From positions 1,525,740 through 1,589,739 of the forward strand of contig KE159636.1 in assembly GCA_000403315.2 (NCBI GenBank): DNA of 64,000 nt, written 5' to 3'. This DNA comes from Lachnospiraceae bacterium A2. GTDB taxonomy: Bacteria; Bacillota; Clostridia; Lachnospirales; Lachnospiraceae. Below the pieces are notes generated by a model, which made no database searches, was not told the DNA's origin, and saw nothing but the letters and a program-made list of their open reading frames with translations. The position numbers and the translations under genes are program-made. Of this stretch, positions 42,639 to 51,399 are shown piece after piece. Every line of letters begins with the position of its first letter. The stretch's first letter is position 1.

Positions 42639-43193
42639 ATGGCAATTGTATTGACAAACGGGGACTCTTATATTGCGCATAGCAGCACTGGCGCGGTGAT
42701 AAAAGTGCAGGATAGGGAGAAAGCACAGGATTTCCGCACGGCTGAGAGGGCTGGCAGGCAGAAACGGAAAACGCCAGTAAAATGCGCCGGGTTTTACTGG
42801 ATGGATACGGATATGGACATTGAGGAAATGGATCCGGATGCACAGAAGGGGGCGCCAGCCAAGCGGAAAAAATTTTCGGCAAAAGACCGCCTGGCGGTAT
42901 ATAGGAAAACGGAAGGGCATTGCTACCTCTGCGGGGAATTCGTGGACTTTGATTCCTTTGAGGTTGAGCACCATATGCCAATATCAAAAGGCGGCACAAA
43001 TGGATTGGACAACTTATATTGTGCTTGCCACTGCTGCAATTCCATCAAACAGGACATATACCCGGAGGAGTTCATGGGGAAAATATCGCAGATATTCCTA
43101 TACCAGATGCAGAAGGGATATGGTGGAAGCCTTGGCTGGAAGGTTGCACATAGGCTGCTGGCGGCAATGCTGGATCGTAAGCGGGAAGAATGA
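42639..43193 (+). CDS. HNH endonuclease
   Basis: 184 residues from ATG 42,639 after GGAGGAGG. The HNH domain (about 95-155) has CYLCG, FEVEHHMPISKGG, NLYCACHCCNSIKQD: the two zinc-binding Cys pairs and the catalytic His are all present. The N-terminal 90 residues are unassigned. HNH proteins nick or cut DNA; on phages they help packaging, here they could also act with the DUF262 protein. Confidence 0.85.
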   Translation: MAIVLTNGDSYIAHSSTGAVIKVQDREKAQDFRTAERAGRQKRKTPVKCAGFYWMDTDMDIEEMDPDAQKGAPAKRKKFSAKDRLAVYRKTEGHCYLCGEFVDFDSFEVEHHMPISKGGTNGLDNLYCACHCCNSIKQDIYPEEFMGKISQIFLYQMQKGYGGSLGWKVAHRLLAAMLDRKREE

Positions 43194-43229
43194 AAATGGA
43201 TTTTTGTTAGGAAGGACGGAGGAACCGGC

Positions 43230-43778
43230 ATGAAGATTGGTTTAAAACCATGCCCTTATTGCGGAGGGATTGCAAAAGGGCATATTAAAACAGTGGAATC
43301 ATTCAAAAAGATACATAATTATTATGTGGTTTGTACAGAGTGTGGAGCATCTACAGAACGATATAATACAGAATTTGCAATGTCACAGAATGGGAAATTC
43401 CATGTACTTACCCACAAAGAAGCAATAAGAAAAACTGTAAATGACTGGAACAATGGAATATTTGACACGAAAACAAAATTATTGCATATGACGGGGCAGG
43501 AAAAAATGTTGTGGCATACAGCGGATTTGTTAAAAGCTGCATGGTATGGTGCAAATGTCCTGGTGGGATCGCTGCGGTGGGAAACAGCATGGGAATTAAG
43601 GAAGGTTGCGGAGGAACGGAAATTATTAAGTTTGAGCAGCGGAAAAGATTATGATTTGGAAAAGGTTGTAAAAGTTTTATTGGATGATTCCCATGTGGCA
43701 GAACTGGTGGCTTCATACCTTGATGCAAATGTGGCAGGGGATTGCAAGGTGGGAAACCGGAAAGCGGATGGAAAGTGA
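43230..43778 (+). CDS. Lar-like restriction-alleviation protein with C-terminal extension
   Basis: 182 residues. The first 70 resemble the Lar family: LKPCPYCGG, then YYVVCTECGAST and a terminal VNDWNNG, two Cys pairs forming a zinc ribbon. Lar proteins lessen host restriction. Residues 80-180 are a helical extension not seen in Lar itself. With ArdC it would be a second anti-restriction gene on the element. Confidence 0.65.
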   Translation: MKIGLKPCPYCGGIAKGHIKTVESFKKIHNYYVVCTECGASTERYNTEFAMSQNGKFHVLTHKEAIRKTVNDWNNGIFDTKTKLLHMTGQEKMLWHTADLLKAAWYGANVLVGSLRWETAWELRKVAEERKLLSLSSGKDYDLEKVVKVLLDDSHVAELVASYLDANVAGDCKVGNRKADGK

Positions 43779-43787
43779 GGATTGCAT

Positions 43788-44069
43788 ATGGATGGCAGCA
43801 ATATTTTTGATGTTTTAACAGGCCTTGCAACTGGGGAAAGGTTAGACAGCATCCTTTCAGGGGATGTGGCATACATGGAAACGCAAAATGAAATAGAAAG
43901 GGTTTCTGCACAGGTGAAGGGGCATGGGTTCTCAGAAGAGGAAATGCAGATGGTGGATGGTTTAGTGTGCGCATACATATCGCAAGGAATCTGCTGCATG
44001 AGGATTGCATACCAGCAGGGGTTTAAGGACTGCGCCTGTTTGCTGGAAGAAATAGGGCTGGTTAAGTGA
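43788..44069 (+). CDS. Helical hypothetical protein (DUF6809-like)
   Basis: 93 residues, starting MDGSNIFDVLTGL. All-helical, with ICCMRIAYQQGFKDCACLLEE at the end, the pattern of small phage/ICE proteins annotated DUF6809. Immediately downstream of the Lar-like gene. Function unknown. Confidence 0.5.
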   Translation: MDGSNIFDVLTGLATGERLDSILSGDVAYMETQNEIERVSAQVKGHGFSEEEMQMVDGLVCAYISQGICCMRIAYQQGFKDCACLLEEIGLVK

Positions 44070-44093
44070 AAGGGTGGAAAGGATAGGATATTG

Positions 44094-44282
44094 ATGGGAA
44101 ATTTCACAAAGGAAGACATAAGGGAAAGCAGCCGCCTGAAAGAAAAGGCGTGTGAAAACTGCATGGGGAAGCTGAAGGGGACGGTTTCAGAGGAAGAAAA
44201 GCAGCAGTTCAGGGAAGCGTTCTATACGGCCTCAGAGGGGTATTTGTTCCGTAAGAAGGGAAGTTCCGTTAAAGCAGGTTAA
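44094..44282 (+). CDS. Small helical hypothetical protein
   Basis: 62 residues, MGNFTKEDIRESSRLKEKA; one CENC pair. Last gene of the rightward run that begins at 39,843. A TTG one codon earlier is an alternative start. Function unknown. Confidence 0.45.
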   Translation: MGNFTKEDIRESSRLKEKACENCMGKLKGTVSEEEKQQFREAFYTASEGYLFRKKGSSVKAG

Positions 44283-44366
44283 GGGAACCAAATGCATCAC
44301 AGTGGATGAACTGGAATGAGGGATGGATCATTGAAATAAAAGTTACATTGTATGAAAAAGAGCCAC

Positions 44367-44395
44367 TTGAAAATCAAGCAGCCCTAGTGTATAAT
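44367..44395 (+). promoter_or_regulatory. Promoter of the antisense RNA
   Basis: TTGAAA (44,367-44,372), 17 bases, TATAAT (44,390-44,395), directed toward the toxin 3' end. Confidence 0.75.
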
Positions 44396-44401
44396 CTAAT
44401 C

Positions 44402-44505
44402 AGGAAGTGAACCGGATGCAAGATCCGATTTGCCCTCAGTAAAAAGCAAAAATTACAAGAATTTAAGCATCCTCACTTTTGGACGGGTAGGGATGCTTAT
44501 TTCTT
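44402..44505 (+). ncRNA. Candidate antisense RNA antitoxin (RatA-like arrangement)
   Basis: From the 44,367 promoter transcription would reach the hairpin AAGCATCC/GGATGCTT (44,465-44,498) followed by a T-rich tail, giving an RNA of about 100 bases. Its 3' end overlaps the 3' end of the toxin message on the other strand, as in TxpA/RatA. Confidence 0.6.
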
Positions 44506-44580
44506 TTTATGATTGTCTATGTAAGACAGAGCCGCAAAGATTACCAATATAAGCGTAAGCACTTCTAAGGTATTCATCAT
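44497..44580 (-). CDS. Hydrophobic toxin-like peptide (type I system)
   Basis: 27 residues: MMNTLEVLTLILVIFAALSY and then IDNHKKK. One membrane helix with a short charged tail is the pattern of Bacillota type I toxins (the so-called holin-like toxins, TxpA/BsrG type), which damage the membrane. AGAGGGTG precedes the start. Its own promoter is TTGAAT-17-TATAAT on the minus strand (44,684-44,689 and 44,661-44,666). It is far shorter than usual gene-finding limits. Confidence 0.72.
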   Translation of the reverse strand: MMNTLEVLTLILVIFAALSYIDNHKKK

Positions 44581-44660
44581 AGGGCATCACCCTCTTTCAT
44601 AAGACTAGAGGGCATACATCGGAAAATCACATCCTGCTTCCTTTTCAATTACGCACACTT

Positions 44661-44689
44661 ATTATAACTGAAACATAGAATAGATTCAA
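44661..44689 (-). promoter_or_regulatory. Promoter of the hydrophobic toxin gene
   Basis: On the minus strand TTGAAT (44,684-44,689), 17-base spacer, TATAAT (44,661-44,666); the 5' leader is about 75 bases. Confidence 0.75.
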
Positions 44690-45507
44690 TTGGAAATGGG
44701 ATTTTCTTGATTATTAAGTAATGTAGGTTAGTTGGCAAGGCTGTCTGGAGAAGATGCAGCAGTATAAGGGATAGAATGGATAATCATGCAGCAGTTTATA
44801 TTTTGAAAAAAGTTCGGTATATGGTTCGAAATATCGTATGTTGGATATTACTTCTGGCATAATAACCTAGTAAAATAGTAGGGTATGTGGGATGCAGCAG
44901 GAATTTGTTCAATTAGGGATGGCAGTTATAAAGCATGTTCGGCATGGATGCTTATTTTCTGGCAGGTATGCAGCAGGAATGTCATATTTTTCAATGGGTT
45001 CTTGGTTATTAGCATGGCTAATTAGACTTATTATTTATAATTATTACTAATGGATAGTCGGCTATTTATAAGGAATTCGAACATTTGCCTGTAAAATAAA
45101 GGATTGTGGGGTTTTCAGGAAAGGTATGGTACTGCTGCATAATTGGGGTAAATGGGGTGGAATTGGTTGTGGAATAAGGGATTGTGGGGGATGGAAGGTA
45201 GATTTAACAATGTTCGGTGAGTGGTGGATGATAGTTTGAATGACAAAGTATATATAGTTGGTTAGTTATCAGAAAGTAAGAAGAATCAAAGAATTTTTAT
45301 AAATCGTGTTGAAAAATGTCGATAATAGTCGATAAAACGCAAAATAAATATATTAAAGGTATAATAAAATTCACAAATGTATGAGCAGGTGATATAGTAG
45401 AAGTTAGTTACCATATTAAAAATAATTATTTGCGATAAATTTAATGGAATATAATAATTGTATATATAAAATTTTAATTAATACTTTTATGTTAGGTGGT
45501 TTTTAGG
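44690..45507. other. Gene-free AT-rich stretch
   Basis: No gene seen. The phrase ATGCAGCAG recurs at about 44,754, 44,789, 44,892 and 44,966, suggesting decayed repeats. AGGTGG near 45,494 is the ribosome site of the next gene. Confidence 0.4.
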
Positions 45508-46980
45508 GTGAAAGATATCTATAGATATATATTGAATAATTATCATATTTTACAAATGAATAATAAAGGTATGCATTCAATAAATTGTAAAGTTCTTGTT
45601 GATGGGATATATAATTTAATTTCCAATTTGAAGACGGCACATGAATTAGTACCAAAAGATATTCAACTAGTGTTTATAAACACTGTCGAAAGAAAATCAA
45701 AATATCTTACCACAGATGAAAAGGATTATATTTTTTTAGATTTACATCAAATTGTTGAATGTACATGGGGTTCTCAAGTAGCGGTTCGAATTGAAGGAGA
45801 TATGGATACTGTTATAAGTGGAACAGATAGTTATGATAAAGATGGTTATAAAAATATAAGTATGTCGTATTTCTTGTATAGCTCTAATAAAAATATTTTA
45901 AAAGCAAGGATTTGTAATTGTTATAATTTGGCAGATTTGTGTTTCTCAAAAGGATATGTCGATGCTGCAATAAAAAATCTATGTTTTGTAAAGGCAATAA
46001 GAGAAGAGATACATGAGAGCAAAAATAACTGTAATGACCTTATTGATAAATATATATCTGGAAACCTTTTATATGAAGCTGAGAATATGGGATTGTTTAT
46101 TTTTTTACATGAATTAACACATTACAATATTGCATTTAGAAAAAAATCTATAAGTGGAATGAAAGAGTATAGAAAATTAGTTGATTTAATTCGTTTAAGA
46201 TATGAGAATGGAGATTTAAGTAAGGAATGGAGAAAGTATGCTAAGCAATATAGTTATGATAATGACATAGAGAATTGCCATATTTCTGATTTGTTTGTAA
46301 AGTTGAAAATTAATGACAGGTATCCGGAACTTTACCAGCAATTGAAAATAAATATTTTGTCTTGGAAAGAATTATACTTTGATTTGGATAATTGGAATTT
46401 ATATTCGGAAGAATTGGTTTGTGATATAGTTGCGCTAAATGCACTTATTGATAATGAAAAGTTTAATTTTTTTTGGATATCGTATATTATTAGATTTTTA
46501 TTAATACAGGAAACATTTTCTTTGCAAAATAATTTATTAAACTATATTATGGGAAAAGAAAAAACAATTTGTTCATTGAATATTAAAAGAGTTCAACTTA
46601 TTTTTTCGGCTTTAGTAGTTGATTATCAAGAACGAAAAAAGCAGAAAAAATGGGAATCGATTATTAATTATTCAGATGATGAAAATATTGGTTTTGAAAT
46701 TTTTTTAGAAGATATTTGCACTTCCATAGAATTGATCCATGAAAATTTTTATTTAACATCTATAAAAGATTTTTGTAAGTTACTTTTAAGTGATGATATT
46801 TTACATAAACATATAAATTGTGCTTATTATCTAAATAATATTTCTAAAGATTTTGTTTTTACAGATGATTATAACGGAAAGATATATTCAAAAAAGCATA
46901 TTAATAGTTTTGATGCTATTTTACTCCAAAATGATTTAACTGAAGAATACAATAATTATGTTGATTTTATTTTTGGATAA
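45508..46980 (+). CDS. Zincin-like putative metallopeptidase
   Basis: 490 residues from GTG 45,508, set by AGGTGG eight bases upstream. FIFLHELTHYNIAF contains HExxH (His201, Glu202, His205), and a downstream SEELVCDIVALNA (about 300-310) could supply the third ligand Glu/Asp, as in many zincins. The rest is helical, no other domain recognised. The gene is very AT-rich compared with those before it. It precedes a small EACC1-like gene, and together they may be a protease-based conflict system; this is inference. Confidence 0.6.
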   Translation: MKDIYRYILNNYHILQMNNKGMHSINCKVLVDGIYNLISNLKTAHELVPKDIQLVFINTVERKSKYLTTDEKDYIFLDLHQIVECTWGSQVAVRIEGDMDTVISGTDSYDKDGYKNISMSYFLYSSNKNILKARICNCYNLADLCFSKGYVDAAIKNLCFVKAIREEIHESKNNCNDLIDKYISGNLLYEAENMGLFIFLHELTHYNIAFRKKSISGMKEYRKLVDLIRLRYENGDLSKEWRKYAKQYSYDNDIENCHISDLFVKLKINDRYPELYQQLKINILSWKELYFDLDNWNLYSEELVCDIVALNALIDNEKFNFFWISYIIRFLLIQETFSLQNNLLNYIMGKEKTICSLNIKRVQLIFSALVVDYQERKKQKKWESIINYSDDENIGFEIFLEDICTSIELIHENFYLTSIKDFCKLLLSDDILHKHINCAYYLNNISKDFVFTDDYNGKIYSKKHINSFDAILLQNDLTEEYNNYVDFIFG

Positions 46981-47132
46981 ATTCATTTTCAAAAGTTGTA
47001 CCTTCTGATGCAGATTTTCTACAAGTATAGACTTATCTGAAAAGTATATAGATTAAATAGGGGTTATCGAGAAGGACTTAAAACATGATTGATTTTATAA
47101 AATCCAATAAACAGAAAAGGAGATAATTATAT

Positions 47133-47441
47133 ATGAATGATGTTATCATTTTAGTTCAAGAAGACGATTATGAATTAATTAATAAGATAAATGGAATTAA
47201 CTGTAATATAGTGGAATTAAAAGATAATAATTTTGATGGCGATACAACATTATTAGCTTTTTTGATTGCTATTACACCTAACATTGTTATTCAACTGGGA
47301 GAAATTATTAGAACAATTATACAAAACCCATCAAAAGGAAAGATAAAAATTAATGGTGTTGAAATAGAAGGTTTTACTTATGAAGAAACAATGAATTTTT
47401 TAGATAAAATTGCATTAGGGAGAGAGAATAATGAAGAATAA
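47133..47441 (+). CDS. EACC1-like small membrane-associated protein
   Basis: 102 residues. An N-terminal strand-helix-strand (IILVQEDDYELINKINGI), a hydrophobic helix (TLLAFLIAITPNIVIQLGEI), then KGKIKINGVEIEGFTYEET. This resembles the effector-associated constant component EACC1 known from predicted bacterial conflict systems, where it accompanies proteases and other effectors. AAAGGAG precedes ATG. Partner would be the zincin-like protein upstream. Confidence 0.5.
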   Translation: MNDVIILVQEDDYELINKINGINCNIVELKDNNFDGDTTLLAFLIAITPNIVIQLGEIIRTIIQNPSKGKIKINGVEIEGFTYEETMNFLDKIALGRENNEE

Positions 47442-47484
47442 AAAATTTGAATACGGAATTTGTTATGGATAATAAGTTGCGGCA

Positions 47485-47760
47485 ATTTTCCAACGTTCAA
47501 GAAACAGCGAATCAAAACAACGAAAAGTTATATCTGAATATGTAAGGTTATGTGGGTATAAACATGGACAAGTTGGTGGTGGACATGGGCAGACTTCCCA
47601 AAATGGGAACTCTGGTATGACACTTGAAGAAATTGCAAAACAACTAGGAACCTCAAAAACCAATCTAACTCGTGCTTTATCAATAGAACGTAATCTTGCA
47701 AATTCAATGAAAGAATTACTCGATACAGGTGAAATCACAAAGACTTTTGAATCACATCTA
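47485..47760 (+). pseudogene. ParB-like gene remnant 1
   Basis: From about 47,491 the frame reads QRSRNSESKQRKVISEYVRL, a Gly/His linker and then a helix-turn-helix MTLEEIAKQLGTSKTNLTRA and SMKELLDTGEITKT, which is the middle of a ParB-like protein. The N-terminal nuclease-fold domain and a clear start are missing, and the tail after FESHLSQI is unrelated. Confidence 0.6.
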
Positions 47761-48077
47761 AGTCAAATTCCCCTGTATGCGATTTTCATCCAGCCAACAC
47801 ACATTCATACATCCAGGCTCCATAATAAATCCATACAGGGCATTTTCATATCCTAATTAGCAGACTTATAAGCTGTTTATAAACCCAAATACGGCTTATA
47901 TGTCCTAAATGCACAATTCTATACCAAAGCTATTTTAACCCGTATCTGAGCCAAATATCGCGCTACAGGCATGGCTATTTGCCCCTAAAATAAAACAGTG
48001 ATTTCATGGCAAAATACATAAGATGCAGCTATGCCAAAATGGCACAGTTAAATCATTTCTTAATGAAATAGAAAAAA

Positions 48078-48130
48078 CCGCACGAATATATTTACATAAC
48101 CGCACGAATATTATATAATAATAGCACGAA
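48078..48130 (+). promoter_or_regulatory. Repeats before the Phd-PIN operon
   Basis: CCGCACGAATAT occurs at 48,078 and 48,100, and GCACGAA again at about 48,123. These direct repeats are likely operators for the Phd-type antitoxin. Confidence 0.5.
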
Positions 48131-48143
48131 AGGAGATGGCGAT

Positions 48144-48359
48144 ATGTCTATTACGGCTACAGAATTAAAACAGAATTTAGGTAAATACTTGTTGCTTTCT
48201 GCACAAGAGGATATTTATATTACAAAAAATGGAAAGGTTGTTGCAAAATTAACGAATCCACATCAAAACAGGGCAGAAACGGCAAAGGCATTGTTTGGCA
48301 TACTTCCAAAAGATGCTGATATAGATGCTGCAAGAGATGAAAGGCTGGATAATAAATAA
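48144..48359 (+). CDS. Phd/YefM-family antitoxin
   Basis: 71 residues: MSITATELKQNLGKYLLLSA and DIYITKNGKVVAKLTNP are the conserved Phd/YefM N-terminal DNA-binding fold; the C-terminal part (AKALFGILPKDADIDAARDE) would wrap the toxin. Its stop overlaps the start of the PIN toxin by one base. AAAGGAG precedes ATG. It represses its own operon in known systems; repeats upstream fit. Confidence 0.9.
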   Translation: MSITATELKQNLGKYLLLSAQEDIYITKNGKVVAKLTNPHQNRAETAKALFGILPKDADIDAARDERLDNK

Positions 48360-48793
48360 TGAAAGCATTGGTTGATACGAATGTAATAATAGATGCATTA
48401 ACAGGCAGGGAGCCATTCAGAGAGGCAGCGGAAGAAATATTCATGTTAGCCGCTAACCAGATAGAGGATTTATATATTACCGCAGGTTCCGCTACAGATA
48501 TTTACTATCTGATAAGGAAACATCTGCATGATTCTGGGCAGGCAAAAAGTGCTATTGCAAAGCTGTTTGAATTGTTTTATATTCTGGATTCCACTGCTGA
48601 AGACTGCCGGGAAGCATTATTACTGGATATGAAAGATTATGAAGATGCGGTAATTTCTTGCTGTGCAAGCCGAAATCAGATGGAGTATATTGTGACCAGG
48701 AATATAAAGGACTATAAGCAATCGAAAGTCCAAGCTGTTTTGCCTGATGAATTCATTAAATTAGTTTCTGGTGAAGAAAATCTTGGAGTCTGA
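48359..48793 (+). CDS. PIN-domain (VapC-like) toxin
   Basis: 144 residues. The acidic active-site residues of PIN nucleases are visible: Asp6 in MKALVDTNVIIDAL, Glu in FREAAEEIF, Asp in LDMKDYEDAVISCCA and the final Asp in RNIKDYKQSK. PIN toxins cut RNA. It forms a type II toxin-antitoxin pair with the Phd-like gene upstream. Both are intact. Confidence 0.88.
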   Translation: MKALVDTNVIIDALTGREPFREAAEEIFMLAANQIEDLYITAGSATDIYYLIRKHLHDSGQAKSAIAKLFELFYILDSTAEDCREALLLDMKDYEDAVISCCASRNQMEYIVTRNIKDYKQSKVQAVLPDEFIKLVSGEENLGV

Positions 48794-48817
48794 AAGATTA
48801 AATAATCACCAGCTCAT

Positions 48818-48859
48818 AAACTACCAACGTGCAGTAAATTGTACAGAGGTAGTTTTTTT
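48818..48859 (+). terminator. Terminator after the Phd-PIN operon
   Basis: AAACTACC (48,818-48,825) pairs with GGTAGTTT (48,848-48,855) and a T-run follows. Confidence 0.8.
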
Positions 48860-49244
48860 ATTTTTATAACCAAAGTAATTAACTGGAATAAAATAACAAA
48901 CATTAGTTCGAAAAACTATTGACAAATAAGAACATATATTCTATAATAACCATCAGTGAAACACAAAAGACCCATCCAGTCATACAAACGGTGTTAGCCG
49001 CACCTCTGAATGGACAGGCCTTCCATCACACACAAATCCAATGCCAAAAAGGACTAGGATTTGAACGAGCAGAAACGCTCACTTGCATTATTACACATTA
49101 TTAGTGGCATTTCAAGCGTTTCCGCAAATTTTCCAGTTAGAAATATTTACAAATTAGAAAAGTATTACCAGATTCTTATAGTTTAAATCTATGAGGGATT
49201 ATTAAATGCACCTTAAAAAGTTGGTTCTGATAAACAAATAGGAA
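48860..49244. other. Gene-free stretch
   Basis: No convincing gene. A 61-codon frame at 48,919 lacks a ribosome site and any protein-like pattern. Nothing else stands out. Confidence 0.4.
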
Positions 49245-49514
49245 AAAAGAATTAAAGAACTTGAGCAAATCTATGGAATTTCAAAAGGAAATAACCAATA
49301 TGAGGAGTCACGAAATAATTTCGTAACTCCAAAAACCGAATCAGATTTAGCAAAAGAAATAGGTATTTCTGTGGATACTCTTCAGAATTATAAAAAACTC
49401 ACAGAAATGATTCCAGAATTAGATGAACTTGTGACAACTGGAATCATTACAAAAGATACAGCTCTTACGATAATAAAAAAGCATAAACTTATTATTTCTG
49501 CATTTGAAAAATAA
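49245..49514 (+). pseudogene. ParB-like gene remnant 2
   Basis: An open segment without start codon reads KRIKELEQIYGIS, then SDLAKEIGISVDTLQNYKKL and ELDELVTTGIITKDTALTII, the helix-turn-helix and following part of a ParB-like protein. The N-terminal half is gone. Confidence 0.6.
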
Positions 49515-49628
49515 AAATGCGTTTTTTCATGGGACAGAAAAAGGATAAATGCAGAAGTATATATTACACGGCGAAAATTCGTTGCGTGTAGAAGCAAATA
49601 AAATAAATTAAAAATGGAGGAATTAGTT

Positions 49629-49976
49629 ATGGGAACATTAATCGGGCTGTCAATGAAAGAATTCGGATTAGAACTTGAGGAATTAGCGTCAAAAGGAGTG
49701 AAATTTGATGTAAGAAGCCAAGGGTACGGGAATATCTATTTATCGCTGTCTGGATGCAATGTATCCGTTTACCATGAAAATGAAGATATTTGTGGGGAAA
49801 TCATAATAGAAAAACCAGAAGCGGATGTGAAAATATCATTTGATTATACGGATGCAGTGGATTTTGCGTATCGAGAGCAGGAAGAAGAAATCCTGGCAAT
49901 AGAAGACGTGAAATATTTTTTGCAGATGGATGAAAGCATGTGTATGTCAGATATTGAAATTACCATATCGCAGTAA
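49629..49976 (+). CDS. Hypothetical protein
   Basis: 115 residues from ATG 49,629 after GGAGGA. Beta-rich and acidic: FDVRSQGYGNIYLSLSGCNV, HENEDICGEIIIEKPEADV; the end CMSDIEITIS is also strand-like. No known domain. It opens a run of small rightward genes. Confidence 0.55.
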   Translation: MGTLIGLSMKEFGLELEELASKGVKFDVRSQGYGNIYLSLSGCNVSVYHENEDICGEIIIEKPEADVKISFDYTDAVDFAYREQEEEILAIEDVKYFLQMDESMCMSDIEITISQ

Positions 49977-50146
49977 GCGCAAAAGCGGCTTTGCAGGAAG
50001 CATATGGGATATTGGGCGAAATACAGTTAAGATGCAAAAAACCATCAGAATACCAGAACTGATAACTGTAAGTGTCTACTGGCAGGTTTCAATTAATAGG
50101 ATCTGCCAGTAAAAACCAAAAATCAAAAAAGGAGATTAAATAAACA

Positions 50147-50485
50147 ATGCAAAGAAGGTCATCAACGTTGCAAATTAAAAACGCAATAAAAAACAATCAG
50201 CTAATTCTTGAAAAAGCAGAAGTTTACAACAAAACCACAAGAAAAACAGAAGAAATTACAAATGAAAAATTCCTGGAATCGTTTTATTATTTCTGTGAAT
50301 CTGGTATTTTTACTGATTCTATTGGCTGGTATTTTCAGAAAAATTGCAAAACTGGAATTTATGAAGTTGAAGCAGGCCGCCTGGATGGAGGAGTTGATAT
50401 TGTTATTACGGCTTATTTCCGCAAGGGTGATGATGTAACGGATGAAATGGTAAAGGATGCGTTGTTGAAAATTGAGGAGGAATGA
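50147..50485 (+). CDS. Hypothetical protein
   Basis: 112 residues, GGAGATT before ATG 50,147. Pattern of strands with DSIGWYFQKNCKTGIYEVEA and VDIVITAYFRKGD; no domain known. Followed with small overlap region by the gene at 50,490, so probably cotranscribed. Confidence 0.5.
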   Translation: MQRRSSTLQIKNAIKNNQLILEKAEVYNKTTRKTEEITNEKFLESFYYFCESGIFTDSIGWYFQKNCKTGIYEVEAGRLDGGVDIVITAYFRKGDDVTDEMVKDALLKIEEE

Positions 50486-50489
50486 AGTA

Positions 50490-50852
50490 ATGAAAAAGAG
50501 TGATATTAAGGAGTACATGATAGTGGAAATAGGTTATGAAGATGGCAGGTATCTTGTTATGGGTAATTCGATTGTTGATGACGAATTGATGGAATTTTCG
50601 CTTGATGATTTTGATGAAGACCTTATACATAAGAAAGAAAAACCGTACAGTATTTCAAAAGTGTATGAGCCAGTAAAACTTCCTTTGCCACTTGAATTGA
50701 ATATTGAGAAAATTTTTAAGGAACAGAACCCAAAGCTTTTATGGAAAAGAAAACCGACACTGTTAAGTAAAGCAGTTTTAAGCAGGATGAAGAAATCAGA
50801 AGTACAGAAATATGTTACAAATTTGGTATATCCATGTGTAATCGTAGAGTGA
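50490..50852 (+). CDS. Phage-type small hypothetical protein
   Basis: 120 residues from MKKSDIKEYMIVEIGYEDGR after GAGGAATG; the opening with a tail of YLVMGNSIVD resembles small phage proteins that begin MKKSDIKxGM. The C-terminal LLSKAVLSRMKKSEVQKYV is helical. Function unknown. Confidence 0.5.
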   Translation: MKKSDIKEYMIVEIGYEDGRYLVMGNSIVDDELMEFSLDDFDEDLIHKKEKPYSISKVYEPVKLPLPLELNIEKIFKEQNPKLLWKRKPTLLSKAVLSRMKKSEVQKYVTNLVYPCVIVE

Positions 50853-51006
50853 TTTGAAGGAAGAATGAGTTATACGAATAAAGCAGACAAGAAAATTGTT
50901 GATTTAATGAGATTTAAATGTAGAAACAGATATTGCAACTATAAACAATAAGGCGGTGTTATTATTTAAATATCGTCTTCACGCCCTTTAAAGGAGAAGA
51001 TTTATT

Positions 51007-51372
51007 ATGAGTGATTCTATAAGTTATGGATTGTTCTGTTTTGGAAAAAATAGCATTCCATATTAAGTAAATGATTCTACATACCAGATTAAATGTTTAC
51101 AGAGAATATACCCTACAACTGAAGATTTCAGATGTGCATATTTTCAGTTTACATTAAATGGTAAATTGACGTTAGAAATGCTGAATGAATTTAAGACGGA
51201 ATATATGAAAGTGTCTAATGTTTCTTATCTGACAACTTGTGGGAATGTATGTATTGTAAAGAAATTTGAAGAACCGAAAATGGTAAAACAGAATAAATAT
51301 GATGCAACATTGATGAACAGAGTTTTTTATAGGCTGAATCATTTAAAGGCACAAACAAAAGCGTATAAGTAA
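51007..51372 (+). pseudogene. Gene split by an in-frame TAA
   Basis: ATG 51,007 (after AAGGAGA) opens a frame MSDSISYGLFCFGKNSIPY that ends at TAA 51,064-51,066; the same frame then continues without stop as VNDSTYQIKCLQRIYPTTED through to 51,372. Continuous protein-like text on both sides in one frame points to a recent nonsense mutation. Re-initiation at ATG 51,175 or readthrough could rescue the C-terminal part. Function unknown. Confidence 0.55.
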
Positions 51373-51399
51373 AAATTACAAAAAGAAACGGAGGAATGC

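Noticed and set aside
48919..49104. 61-codon plus-strand open frame
   Set aside because: No ribosome site, no recognisable pattern, follows a terminator without a promoter.
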